Shown: positions 16,863-26,300 of the stretch, in pieces
How the letters are laid out: the number at the start of each line of letters is the position of its first letter
How positions within the stretch are numbered: position 1 is the stretch's first letter
Origin: Planctomycetota bacterium
Lineage (GTDB): Bacteria; Planctomycetota; Phycisphaerae; Phycisphaerales; UBA1924
Length of the DNA stretch: 64,000 nt
Direction of reading: 5' to 3'
NCBI GenBank assembly: GCA_963204725.1
Contig: CAUJHH010000018.1
Location: 41,248 to 105,247 of the forward strand
Made by a program: the position numbers and the translations under genes
The notes under the pieces: generated by a model
The model's input: the letters and a program-made list of their open reading frames with translations, nothing else
Databases searched by the model: none
Told to the model about the DNA's origin: nothing

Positions 16863-19499
16863 ATGGCAAGCGCCGTCGGAATCATCTTTGTCGTGCTCGG
16901 CGTGCTCGTGGGCATCGTGCTCGCGGTTGTGCTCGTCATGTATCTCGTCGTCCCGCTCTTCAAGGCCATTGGCTGGATCTTCTCGCGGATCTTCGGGTTT
17001 ATCGGGGGCGAGATCGCCGACTTCGCTCGGTTCGTCGGCGCCATCGTCACTTCGATCATTTTCGTGCCTCTTGTGCTAGGCACAGTCGTCATAGGACGCT
17101 GGTCGGCTTCCGCCCACTTCGGCCGCGCCCTCCAGCGTGAGGCCTCGACGATGGGCGGCTGCCTCTATCGCATGTTCCTTGGCCATCCCGCGCGACTCTT
17201 CGGACTCGCGCCGCTGACAGAAGGGCTGGAGCGCCGCATTCCGGAGGTCGTCCGCGCGGCTCCCGGCGCGGACAAGCCCGCCGGTCGCGCCGGTCAGTTC
17301 GAGGGCTACAAGATCATCGGCTCTCTCACCGGTGGCGGCTCGGGCGCGAAGCTCTATATCGCCAAGCCCGACCCGGTGAAGAAGGCGACGTTCGAGCGCC
17401 AGGGATTCGGCGATGTCGGTCGCGTCGTGATCAAGGTGTTCTCGATCCGAGATGGCAGCACGCTCCCGCAGATCGTGCGTGAGAGCCGTGCCCTCGATGC
17501 CGCCCGTCGTCTCGGCTTCGTGCTCGACCACGATCTCACGCCCGAGCGATTCTTCTACATCACCCGCTACGTACCCGGCGAATCGCTCGGCATCGTGACC
17601 CAGCAGTTGCACGCATCCGGCACGTCGGGACTCTCGGGCAAGGAACTGGCGAAGGCGATGAAGTATGTCGCCGACCTGCTTGCCACTCTGGACGCCTACC
17701 ACCAGGGCGGCCTGTGGCACAAGGACGTGAAGCCCGACAACATCATCGTCCACGACGACACTGCCCATCTCGTCGATCTCGGGCTCGTCACGCCGCTTCG
17801 CTCCGCCATGACGCTTACGACGCACGGCACCGAGTATTTCCGCGACCCCGAGATGGTCCGCATGGCCCTCAAGGGCGCGAAAGTCCACCAGGTTGACGGC
17901 GCGAAGTTCGATGTCTTTGCCGTTGGTGCTGTGCTCTACTCGGTGATCGAGAACTCGTTTCCCGCCCACGGCGGACTCAGCCAGATCTCCAAGCGCTGCC
18001 CGGAGGCCCTTCGCTGGATCGTCCGTCGCGCCATGGCCGACTACGACAAGCGGTATCCGACCGCCAGCGGGATGCTCGCCGACCTCGCGGCCGTTCGGGC
18101 GGCTTCGGATCCGTTCTCTCTCCGGCCTGCGGACCTTCCGAGTGTGCGAGGCGGGAACGCCGAGCAGCCCCCCCTCCCGCACCACGACGCCGCGCCGTTT
18201 GTCGAGGCCGCGCGCGCCGCGCACGCCGCCTCGCCCGTTCCTCCTGCCAACCCGGCGCACGATCGGGCCGCGCCGGCCCAAGCAGCTTCCTTTGTCGCTG
18301 CAGCTGCTCCTCGGACCCGCACGCGTCCGCACCTCGCAGTCACCGACTGGTTCAAGGGGCGGTACCGCGTCGAGCGTGAGGAATCCGTCGCGAGTGCATC
18401 ATTCGGTGCATCCGCGGCATCTGGTCCCCGAGCTGCCGCTGCCGTGGCGATGGCGTCCGCCGCCGAGGCGATGAACAGGGCGGCAGAGCGCTTTGGCTCT
18501 CCTCGTCCCGGCTCGGCCGGTCCTGTCGTAACTCCGAACGCTGGGCCAGCGGCCGCTCATGCCGCACAACCCCGCGCTCACGGCCGTGAGGCCCGAGTTC
18601 GGGCGATCCCCGATCCGAGCCGTCGCTCTGCGCAGGAGCAACTCCGCGCGGCGCGTGGTCGCGCCAACGCGGCCCGCGAACGTGCACGCTCGCGGATGAC
18701 GGGCCGCAACGCCCGAGGCCGTCACGCCGACGGCGTCTCGGGCGTCAATCCCGGCGCGGCGACCGCGGTCTTTGGGTTCATCGGAATCTGTGTGCTGGTC
18801 GCCGGCGGCGTTGTCGCCGGTTCACTCCTTCGCGGCGCGGCACCTCAGCCCTCAGGTCCCCGCGTCGTGGTCTCGGAATCGACCGCCCCGCTTTCGCAGA
18901 TTCCCGGTGTTGACCAGGCGGACCGTCCAATCGCCATATCCGCCCTCGCCGGTCCCGAGGACATCATCAACGCGCGGGTCGCGGACGTGATGAACACCGC
19001 GTCGACCCGCATCGCCGAACTCCAGGAAGTCTTCCGTGAGGCGAGCGAGCTGGCCAGCGTCGCCGCCCAATCTCCCGGCGGCACCGTCATTGTCGTGACG
19101 GATGTGCTCCCGCCCATGACCCGCAGTGCCCGCTCCGCGATCGAGTCCGTCAGCGCTCGCATGATGGCCTTCGGGTTCTCCGTGGTCGGCAATTTGCCCG
19201 GGATCGATGTCGAAGGGGAGGAACTCGATCGACAGGTCGAGCTGATCGCTCGTCTGCGGTCTGCGCGGGCCCAGGTCCCGCTCGGCTCCGACGATGCCGC
19301 CAGGATCTTCAAGCAGTTCCTCGCAGCGAACGCGGAGGCCGGCGACGCCATCGTCTGGATCGCTCCGGGAGAGGATCGCGACGAGCCCACGTTCTACTTT
19401 GCGGTGCGTGAGGAACCGGAAGGCCCGACGATCCGGACGCAGCGGATCCGCCAGACCCTGAAGACCGCGCTCGAACTCGGCGAGGGCGGCAATCCCTAG
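16863..19499 (+). CDS. Membrane Ser/Thr protein kinase (Hanks type) with C-terminal extracytoplasmic domain
   Basis: Protein of 878 residues. Two to three N-terminal membrane helices (about 3-80) precede a kinase domain (about 145-420): Gly-rich GGGSGAKLY, Lys191 in VVIKVFS, catalytic loop HKDVKPDN with Asp288, and Mg-binding DLG (Asp305) in place of DFG. An Ala/Pro/Arg-rich linker of about 200 residues follows, then one membrane helix (about 635-660, AVFGFIGICVLVAGGVVAGS) and a C-terminal domain of about 210 residues outside the membrane containing TVIVVTDVLPPMTRSAR. The odd HKD/DLG variants keep the catalytic residues, so activity is expected. Probably works with the ECF factor just upstream. 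Confidence 0.88.
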   Translation: MASAVGIIFVVLGVLVGIVLAVVLVMYLVVPLFKAIGWIFSRIFGFIGGEIADFARFVGAIVTSIIFVPLVLGTVVIGRWSASAHFGRALQREASTMGGCLYRMFLGHPARLFGLAPLTEGLERRIPEVVRAAPGADKPAGRAGQFEGYKIIGSLTGGGSGAKLYIAKPDPVKKATFERQGFGDVGRVVIKVFSIRDGSTLPQIVRESRALDAARRLGFVLDHDLTPERFFYITRYVPGESLGIVTQQLHASGTSGLSGKELAKAMKYVADLLATLDAYHQGGLWHKDVKPDNIIVHDDTAHLVDLGLVTPLRSAMTLTTHGTEYFRDPEMVRMALKGAKVHQVDGAKFDVFAVGAVLYSVIENSFPAHGGLSQISKRCPEALRWIVRRAMADYDKRYPTASGMLADLAAVRAASDPFSLRPADLPSVRGGNAEQPPLPHHDAAPFVEAARAAHAASPVPPANPAHDRAAPAQAASFVAAAAPRTRTRPHLAVTDWFKGRYRVEREESVASASFGASAASGPRAAAAVAMASAAEAMNRAAERFGSPRPGSAGPVVTPNAGPAAAHAAQPRAHGREARVRAIPDPSRRSAQEQLRAARGRANAARERARSRMTGRNARGRHADGVSGVNPGAATAVFGFIGICVLVAGGVVAGSLLRGAAPQPSGPRVVVSESTAPLSQIPGVDQADRPIAISALAGPEDIINARVADVMNTASTRIAELQEVFREASELASVAAQSPGGTVIVVTDVLPPMTRSARSAIESVSARMMAFGFSVVGNLPGIDVEGEELDRQVELIARLRSARAQVPLGSDDAARIFKQFLAANAEAGDAIVWIAPGEDRDEPTFYFAVREEPEGPTIRTQRIRQTLKTALELGEGGNP

Positions 19500-20527
19500 G
19501 CGTCGCCCGAGCACGCGATGAGTCTGTCGAACGTCCGTGCCGACGCTCCCGATGTGATCGCATCGTTCGCCAGATCGACCCCCTCTCGCAGCGAGCCGAC
19601 CACGCTCGCGACAAAGAGCGTTGCGCCCGCGTTGAGCGCAACCGCGTTCCGCGGGCCGCCGGGCTGCCCCTCGAGCACCTCGCGGAACATCGCGCCCGCC
19701 TCTTCGAGCGTTGAGGCACGGATCTCATCCAGCGAGCATCGGGCGAGCCCCGCGCCCTCCGGCGTGAGAGAGAGATCCGCGATTCGTCCGCCATCAACCA
19801 TCGCGGCGTGGGTCGTTGCGCTCGGCGAGATCTCATCGAGGCCATCCTCGGAGTGGACCACCATCGCCCGAACGGAGCCGAGCCGAGCCAGCGCCTCGGC
19901 CAGCGGCCGGACGAGATCGCGCCGGTACACGCCCATCAACTGGTGCGAGGCCCCCGCCGGATTTGTCAGCGGGCCAAGCAGGTTGAAGATCGTCGGCACG
20001 CCCAGCGACGCGCGAGGGCCTGAGGCGTGCCTCATCGCCGGATGGTGATGGATCGCGAAGCAGAAGCAGACGCCCGCCTCGCTCAGGCACGCGCCCTGCG
20101 TTGTTGCCGACGCGTCCACATTCACGCCAAGGTGCTTGAGCACCTCGGCAGAGCCCCGACCCGAGCGGCTGCGATTCCCGTGCTTCGCCACGACGATCCT
20201 GCCCCTGGCGGCGCTCGCCGCGACCACCGCTGCGGCCGTCGAGATGTTGAATGTCTTGGCCGCTCCGCCCGTGCCGCAGGTGTCGACGAGCACCGCGCCG
20301 GTCGAGATCCCGTCGACGGGCACGCGTGTGACGTGCCGGCGCATGGCCCGCGCCGCGCCGACGATCTCATCGACGGTCGCCCCCCGCGACTGGATCATGG
20401 AGAGCATGGCGCCGAGTTGGGCCGCGTCGGCCTCGCCCCTGAGGACGCCTTCAAAGAGCGCGTCGGCGTCCTGCTCCGCCAGCGTCTTTCCCGAGATGAG
20501 CGTCGCGATCGCGGTCCGTGCGTCCAT
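19496..20527 (-). CDS. trpD: Anthranilate phosphoribosyltransferase
   Basis: Second step of tryptophan synthesis: anthranilate plus PRPP gives phosphoribosyl-anthranilate. 343 residues, normal length. PRPP-binding DTCGTGGAAKTFNIST, the KHGNRSRSGRGSAEVLKHLG segment (anthranilate and PRPP contacts) and the second metal site VVHSEDGLDE are all present; the usual KHGNRSVSS is slightly altered. The ATG at 20527 has a GAAGG site and gives the standard alpha-domain N-terminus. Convergent with the kinase gene (4-bp overlap of 3' ends) and divergent from the next gene, so no other trp genes are linked here. Confidence 0.94.
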   Translation of the reverse strand: MDARTAIATLISGKTLAEQDADALFEGVLRGEADAAQLGAMLSMIQSRGATVDEIVGAARAMRRHVTRVPVDGISTGAVLVDTCGTGGAAKTFNISTAAAVVAASAARGRIVVAKHGNRSRSGRGSAEVLKHLGVNVDASATTQGACLSEAGVCFCFAIHHHPAMRHASGPRASLGVPTIFNLLGPLTNPAGASHQLMGVYRRDLVRPLAEALARLGSVRAMVVHSEDGLDEISPSATTHAAMVDGGRIADLSLTPEGAGLARCSLDEIRASTLEEAGAMFREVLEGQPGGPRNAVALNAGATLFVASVVGSLREGVDLANDAITSGASARTFDRLIACSGDA

Positions 20528-20585
20528 GCCTTCACGATAGCGTCCGAGCGGCGTGTGCAGCACGCGCGCGTTCATATGATCCTGC

Positions 20586-23045
20586 ATGGCTGCGATGCCG
20601 CGGGACATGCCGGAGACGCGCCGCCTGGTCGCTCGGATCAGGTCGCGTGCCGCGCTTCGTGCGGTCTGGCTTGATGCCGGCCGCTCGCTGCTGCTCGCGT
20701 CGGCCATGGCCCTTGCCCTCGTTCTGATTGGGAAGGCTCTCGCGTGGCAGTGGGCTGGCAGTCTTTCGGTTGCGTGGCCAGTGGTCGCGGGGATCGTCGC
20801 GATCGGCCTTGCCGGGGGGACGGCGCTCGGGCTGTCGCGAACGCCTCGGCCGCTTGCGGCCGCTTCACTGGCCGATCGATTCGCGGGCTGCTCCGATCAC
20901 CTCCGGGCCGCTCTGGAACTCGCGTCGCGTTCTCCTGCGGATCCGTTTGTCGGGATTCTCATCGCTGAGTCGGAGCGCACGGCGGGCGGTCTCTCATCAT
21001 CCAAGGTCGTTCCGATTCGGTTCGGCTCGAATTGGCCCGTCGGCGCCGCGATCCTCGCTTCAGCGATCGCGGGAGCGATCTGGATCCCGGTGAGGCAGCC
21101 CGATCCCACCGTTGCGACGCGCCGAGTGGATCCCGGCGCGGTCGCGCTCGCCTCCGAGGTCGCTCGCGCCGCTGGAGAGGTGCGCGCCGCATCCGAGTCC
21201 GTCGGTCCCGCGCTCTCGCCCCGTGAGGCGGAGCGTTTTGCGGAGCTGGAGCGGGAACTTCTCGACGGCTCTATCCGCAGCGAGGATGCCCGCGCCGAGG
21301 CCGCGCTGACCGCTGCCGAACTCGCGGAGCGTGCCGCGCGCGAGGCGGAACAGAATCGCATCGCCTCCGAGCGTCTGCGTGAGCTCGCGTCCGCGGCGTC
21401 GCAGCGTGCGGGTGCGCCGCCCGATCCGAGCGCGCCGAGTCCCGGTGGGACGCGCGAGCCCCTTGATCCGCGTCTTGATGCGCTGATGGAGTCGCTGGCG
21501 TCGGGCGATCTGGCTCGCGCCGCCGATGCGGCGCGAGAGCTGGAGCAGCGTGCGCCGTCGATGTCATCCGAAGAGCGTGCACGCCTTGCCGACCAGCTCG
21601 ATGCATTGGCGCAGAGCCTTGATGATTCGGCGCCGCCCGAGGCACCCGAGTCCTCCGCGCCCGCTGCGCCAAGCGAGCCCGACTCGTCATCGGCCGCCCC
21701 GTTGGATGAGCCCTCCGCACCACCTCCAGAGTCTCAGGATCCGATCGAGAAACAGCAGGATGCCGAAGCCGCGAGGGAGCGAGAGCGCAAGTCGTCGATC
21801 ACCGAACGTGCCGAGAGGGATGCGGGACGTGACGCCCGCTCGATCGCCGACGCCGCTCGTGACGCGGCACAAGATCTCCGCGAACCGCCTCCTCCTGTGT
21901 CGCCTCCTACGGAACCGCCGCCCACGCAGCCGCCGCCCACGAGGACGCCCGACTCTCCGGACCAGCCGGAGCCGCGGTCCGAGGGGTCTCCATCCGCGAC
22001 GTCGAAGCCACCCGAACAAGAGCGGAGTGAGGAGCCCGGCGAGCCGAAGCCGCAGGGTCAAGCCCAGGGCCAGAAGCAGGGCGAGCCGAAGCAGCCAGGA
22101 CAAGAGCAGGGCCAAGCACAGGGCGAGCAGTCCGGCGAGAAGCAGGAGAGCGGTGAGGCCCAGGGTGAGCAAGAGGCCCAGGGCGAGCGAGACACCCAGG
22201 GTCAGCAAGGCGCGGGGTCGAAGCAGGGAGAGCAACGCGACGAAGGCGAGAAGAGTGGGGGCCAGCCGCAAACTCGCGAGGGTTCCGGTTCCGAGCAGCA
22301 GGGCGGGAAGCAGAGCGGTGAACAGGAGCCCAAGCCCGGCGACTCTAGACCCGGTGAACTCAAGCCCGGTGAGCGACCCGGCGCATCGCCGCAGGACACC
22401 GGATCTCAGGAACCGCAGCCGCAGGGGACCGATCCGCAGGGCCAGGTGACGAAGGGCCAAGAGAAAGAAGGCCAAGAGAAAGAAGGCCAAGGGCCTGAGG
22501 GCCAATCGCCGCGGCCCGGTGGCAAGCCCGATCCCGGCACCAGGCCGAATCAGGGCTCGGGACTGGAACGTCTGCAACGCTCGCTCCGCGAGGCATCGGA
22601 ACGCTCCGGCGATTCGCGTCGCCAACATGAAGCGGCGGATCGACTCCGCAGGCTGTCGGAGGAACTCGCCTCGGGCGCTGATCCGGATGCACGCCCGACC
22701 GGAGCGGAGCCGGGCGCCGGAGGCCCGCGCGGTCTTCCGTTCGAGTCCGATCGCGTGACCGGTGCGCCGCCGGCTTCGATCGAGGATGTGCGCGGGCCGC
22801 GCCCGACCACACCGACTGGCCCCGGGCGGGTTGCCGCCGAGCGTCCGTCGGATCGTCAGGGGCCGGTTGAGGTCGCGCCGATCACAGCGGGCTCGCTGCG
22901 CGAGGCGGCGAGCGGCGTTGAGCGTGCGATCGAGCAGCAGTCTGTCCCCGATCGACGCAGTGACCTGGTGCGCCGTGTCTTCCAGCGGTATCGCGAGCGT
23001 GCTGAGTCCGAGAGCGCCCGTCCAGGCGGAGCGGAGCGCCCATGA
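20586..23045 (+). CDS. Large membrane protein with Gln/Gly/Glu-rich region, DUF4175-like
   Basis: Protein of 819 residues with two N-terminal membrane helices (about 32-80) and a third near 150-166, a helical Ala/Glu/Arg region (about 180-420), then about 230 residues of very low complexity built from QGEQ, GQEK and PGE units, and a helical C-terminus. The plan resembles the DUF4175 group and planctomycete proteins encoded next to VWA genes of the BatA/Bat type. Its TGA overlaps the ATG of the following VWA gene, so both act together, probably at the inner membrane. Codon pattern is uniform with neighbours; the in-frame 15-bp repeats at 22455-22484 are part of the low-complexity coding region. 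Function unknown. Confidence 0.75.
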   Translation: MAAMPRDMPETRRLVARIRSRAALRAVWLDAGRSLLLASAMALALVLIGKALAWQWAGSLSVAWPVVAGIVAIGLAGGTALGLSRTPRPLAAASLADRFAGCSDHLRAALELASRSPADPFVGILIAESERTAGGLSSSKVVPIRFGSNWPVGAAILASAIAGAIWIPVRQPDPTVATRRVDPGAVALASEVARAAGEVRAASESVGPALSPREAERFAELERELLDGSIRSEDARAEAALTAAELAERAAREAEQNRIASERLRELASAASQRAGAPPDPSAPSPGGTREPLDPRLDALMESLASGDLARAADAARELEQRAPSMSSEERARLADQLDALAQSLDDSAPPEAPESSAPAAPSEPDSSSAAPLDEPSAPPPESQDPIEKQQDAEAARERERKSSITERAERDAGRDARSIADAARDAAQDLREPPPPVSPPTEPPPTQPPPTRTPDSPDQPEPRSEGSPSATSKPPEQERSEEPGEPKPQGQAQGQKQGEPKQPGQEQGQAQGEQSGEKQESGEAQGEQEAQGERDTQGQQGAGSKQGEQRDEGEKSGGQPQTREGSGSEQQGGKQSGEQEPKPGDSRPGELKPGERPGASPQDTGSQEPQPQGTDPQGQVTKGQEKEGQEKEGQGPEGQSPRPGGKPDPGTRPNQGSGLERLQRSLREASERSGDSRRQHEAADRLRRLSEELASGADPDARPTGAEPGAGGPRGLPFESDRVTGAPPASIEDVRGPRPTTPTGPGRVAAERPSDRQGPVEVAPITAGSLREAASGVERAIEQQSVPDRRSDLVRRVFQRYRERAESESARPGGAERP

Positions 23046-26000
23046 TCGCGCCCGAACTCGCGAGCCCGAGTTGGACCCCACCCTTGCACGTCGAGGAACC
23101 GGCGTGGCTGTTGCTGCTCCTGCTGATCATCCCCGTCGCGTGGACGGGGCTGCGCTGGCTTTCCACCATGAGCCCGGCGCGGCGGGTCTCCGCCGTGGTC
23201 GCGCGGTCTGCGCTACTCACGCTGATCGCGCTCGCCCTCTCGGGCGCGAGCGTCGTCGGCAGGTCCGACCGCCTTGCGGTCGTCGTCGCCGTGGATGTTT
23301 CGGGCTCGGTGCTGCACAGCGCCTCGGATCCGGGTGCGCCGCTCGGCGCGGTGCGGAGCGCGATCGAGCGGCTGGATGCGACGCGCGGGCCGGACGATCT
23401 GCTCGGCGTGGTGCTCTTTGACGGGCGGGCCGTGGCCCTGGCGACGCCGACCGTCGGGCGGCTGGGCGAGCGATCGTGGGAATTCTCGCCGGCGGACGGC
23501 ACCAACATCGAGGCCGCGCTCCGGCTGGCGGGCGCGATCATCCCGCCGGGCGCCGACGGAAAGGTGCTGCTGGCGACCGATGGCAACCAGACCACAGGCG
23601 ACGCGCTCGCTGCGGCGTCGGATCTCGGCGCTCGCTCCATCCCGATCGAGGTTGTGGCCCTCGCGCCGCCCACGGAGGGGGAGACGCTGATCGAGCGCGT
23701 TGAGGTTCCGGCGCGAGCCGCATCGGGCTCGACGATCGCGGCGCGGGTCCATCTCCGCTCCACGCGGGGATCGCGCGGCACGCTGCGGATTCTCGTCGAT
23801 GGTCAGCCGGCGTCGATCGGGCCGGGCGGGGTGACGTCGCGCGTGCTCGACCTCGCCCCCGGCACGTCGATCCATCTTGCGGAATTCCCTCTTGGTGAGG
23901 GGCGGGTCCACTCGATCGAGGCGTCGTTCGAGCCCGAGGAGGATGCGCAGGGCGTGCTGCTGGGCGACTCGGTCCGGGCCAACAACGTCGGGCGTGCCGA
24001 GGTGCTCACACCCGGCGCGGGCGCGATCCTGCTGGTTGATGGTGTGGGAAACGCGGACTCGGGGGCGGCGGGCGCCGCGCTCGTCGGGCCGCTCTCGCGC
24101 GCGGGGCTGGATGTTCGCATGACTGTTCCCGGGGCGCTGCCCACCGACCTTTTGGGCTTCGAGCCCTACGACCTGGTGATTCTTCAGAGTGTGCCGGCGT
24201 CGGCGGTCCCCGAGGGCACGCAGCGGGCCCTGGTCTCGTACGTGCGAGATCTCGGGGGCGGGCTGGCGATGATCGGCGGGCGGGGCTCGTTTGGCGCGGG
24301 TGGCTGGAAGGGGAGCGAGCTTGAGCCGATTCTCCCGGTGCTGCTCGACCTGCCCGACCGGCTGATGGTGCCCGAGGCCGCGATCGTCTTCGTGCTCGAC
24401 TGCTCGGGCTCGATGCGTCGGCGTGTGCTCGGCTCGTCGCGCACGCAGCAGCAGGTCGCCAACGAGGCAGCGGTGATCGCGATCCGCTCGCTCGATCGCT
24501 CCGACCTGGTCGGCGTGGTGCGGTTCAACGAAAGCGTGGATGTGGTGGTGCCGCTCGGGCCGAACTCCGATCCCGACACCGCTGCAGCGCGCGTCTTTGA
24601 GATCGATGCCGACGGCGGGACCGATGCGCGGGGCGGGCTGCTCGAAGCGGGGAGGCAGTTGCGGGGCGCGAATGCGAAGGTCAAGCATCTCGTGCTCGTT
24701 TCGGACGGGCAGAGCATGGGTGCCGAGGCGCTCCCCGGGATGGCGGCCCAGCTCGCGGCGGAGGGGATCACCGTCACGACCATTGCTGTGGGTGACGACG
24801 CGGATGTCGCGACGATGCGTCAGATGGCCGACCTCGGGGGCGGCGTCTTCCACAACGTGCTCAACCCCTCGCGGCTGCCGCGTGTCTTTCTGAAAGTTGT
24901 TGAACTGGTGCGGAGTCCGATGGTGCGTGAGGGGCGGTTCACGCCTCGCGTGCTGCCGACGGGCTCGCCGATCGTGCAGGACCTTCCCCAGCCGCCGGAC
25001 CTCTTGGGGCTGGTGCTGACGCGTCCGCGTGTGGACCCGCTGGTGACGCTGGCGATGGTGGTGGGGGCGCGGGTGGCGAGCGAGAGCGACGGGAGTGGGG
25101 GAGAGCCGGTGCTGGCACACTGGCCGGTGGGGCTGGGGCGTGTGCTGGCGTTCACATCCGATGCGCACGACTGGGGCTCGGAGTGGCTGGAATGGGAGGG
25201 GTACGCGCCGTTCTGGACGCGGGTGGCGCGGGTGATCGGTCGCTCGTCGATGGGCGGTCCGATCGAGCTCGCGGCCCGGGTGGAGGACGGGCGGGTGCGT
25301 CTCTCGATGGAGGCCGCGGCGCAGACTGGCGAGTCGCTCGATGCGCTCGACGCGCGGGTGACGCTCTATCGGCGCGACGTGCCGGAGGAGCCTCGCGAGA
25401 TCACGCTCCGTCAGACGGGGCCGGGGCGGTACGAGGGAGCGGCACCCGCGACGCCGGGGGCGTCGTACGTCGCGCTCGCGCGTGCATCACAGACGATGCG
25501 GGGCGCGGATGGGAGCGATGCGGTGCGATCGCTCGCGCCCGCGCTCGCCGTGACGGTCGCGCCCCCGGGCGCGGAGTTCAGGCCGGGGCCGGACCCGCTG
25601 CCGATGCTGGAGAGGATCGCCGAGGTCTCGGGCGGGTCGCTCCGGGCGGACGCCTCGATCACCACGGCGGAGGCGTTCGATCGCTCGACGGTGACGGCGC
25701 GTCGGGTGCTGCGTCCACTCTGGCGTTCGCTGCTGCCGTGGATCTTGGTGGTGCTGCTGATGGACATCGCGACGCGCCGAATCGCGTGGGACCGGCTGGT
25801 GAGCGATCGCTTCGGGGATGGGATCGGGAGGCGTGCCGAGGCCGCGACCCGCGAGCGTTCGCAAGCGTCGGCGCAGACGCTCGGCGCGCTGCGCGCGTCA
25901 CGCTCGGCAGCGACGGCCGATGCGTCACGCGCGGACGCGACCGGACCGATCGGGCCGCTTGAGGCGCAGCGGGCGAGCCGCCAGCAGGCGGCGGATCGGC

Positions 26001-26203
26001 TCGCGTCGCGAATCGCCGATGCGCGGATGCGCTCAGGGGTTGATCCGCTCGATGGGTCGCGAGCCCGACCTGGCGCGACCGATGGGCCGAGAACGGGTGA
26101 GGGAGCGGCACCGGGGCCGGACGGCGAGGGCGAGTCGGGGCTGATGGCCGCCAAGCGTCGGGCCAGAGATCGCATCGAACGGGAACGCTCCGGCGAGGCA
26201 TGA
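23042..26203 (+). CDS. Membrane protein with two VWA domains and a glutamine-amidotransferase-like fold
   Basis: Protein of 1053 residues. Two N-terminal membrane helices (about 18-36 and 52-72) are followed by a first VWA domain with MIDAS DVSGS (Asp85), a beta-rich region, a segment that looks like a class-I glutamine amidotransferase-like fold (about 335-430, 'PYDLVILQSVPA', 'GLAMIGGRGSFGAGGW'), a second VWA domain with DCSGS (Asp453), another beta domain and a third membrane helix near 900. The arrangement is common in planctomycete Bat-like operons; a metal-dependent adhesion or chaperone role in envelope complexes is inferred. The tail GLMAAKRRARDRIERERSGE is repeated as a relic at 27235-27306. 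MoxR and DUF58 partners are not adjacent. Confidence 0.85.
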   Translation: MIAPELASPSWTPPLHVEEPAWLLLLLLIIPVAWTGLRWLSTMSPARRVSAVVARSALLTLIALALSGASVVGRSDRLAVVVAVDVSGSVLHSASDPGAPLGAVRSAIERLDATRGPDDLLGVVLFDGRAVALATPTVGRLGERSWEFSPADGTNIEAALRLAGAIIPPGADGKVLLATDGNQTTGDALAAASDLGARSIPIEVVALAPPTEGETLIERVEVPARAASGSTIAARVHLRSTRGSRGTLRILVDGQPASIGPGGVTSRVLDLAPGTSIHLAEFPLGEGRVHSIEASFEPEEDAQGVLLGDSVRANNVGRAEVLTPGAGAILLVDGVGNADSGAAGAALVGPLSRAGLDVRMTVPGALPTDLLGFEPYDLVILQSVPASAVPEGTQRALVSYVRDLGGGLAMIGGRGSFGAGGWKGSELEPILPVLLDLPDRLMVPEAAIVFVLDCSGSMRRRVLGSSRTQQQVANEAAVIAIRSLDRSDLVGVVRFNESVDVVVPLGPNSDPDTAAARVFEIDADGGTDARGGLLEAGRQLRGANAKVKHLVLVSDGQSMGAEALPGMAAQLAAEGITVTTIAVGDDADVATMRQMADLGGGVFHNVLNPSRLPRVFLKVVELVRSPMVREGRFTPRVLPTGSPIVQDLPQPPDLLGLVLTRPRVDPLVTLAMVVGARVASESDGSGGEPVLAHWPVGLGRVLAFTSDAHDWGSEWLEWEGYAPFWTRVARVIGRSSMGGPIELAARVEDGRVRLSMEAAAQTGESLDALDARVTLYRRDVPEEPREITLRQTGPGRYEGAAPATPGASYVALARASQTMRGADGSDAVRSLAPALAVTVAPPGAEFRPGPDPLPMLERIAEVSGGSLRADASITTAEAFDRSTVTARRVLRPLWRSLLPWILVVLLMDIATRRIAWDRLVSDRFGDGIGRRAEAATRERSQASAQTLGALRASRSAATADASRADATGPIGPLEAQRASRQQAADRLASRIADARMRSGVDPLDGSRARPGATDGPRTGEGAAPGPDGEGESGLMAAKRRARDRIERERSGEA

Positions 26204-26300
26204 ACGAAGGCCGCCGCTCCGAGAGAACAGTGCGGAGTTCGACGGGCTACGGCACGGAACCACGCAGTGAGTTGCCGTACAATGCGAGTACCCTGACTGC

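Noticed and set aside
22455..22492. Tandem 15-bp repeats (GGCCAAGAGAAAGAA units)
   Set aside because: In frame and coding for GQEKE units inside the low-complexity region; not a CRISPR or regulatory repeat.
23213..25168. 651-residue open frame on the minus strand
   Set aside because: Arg/His-rich shadow of the two-VWA gene; no recognisable domain.
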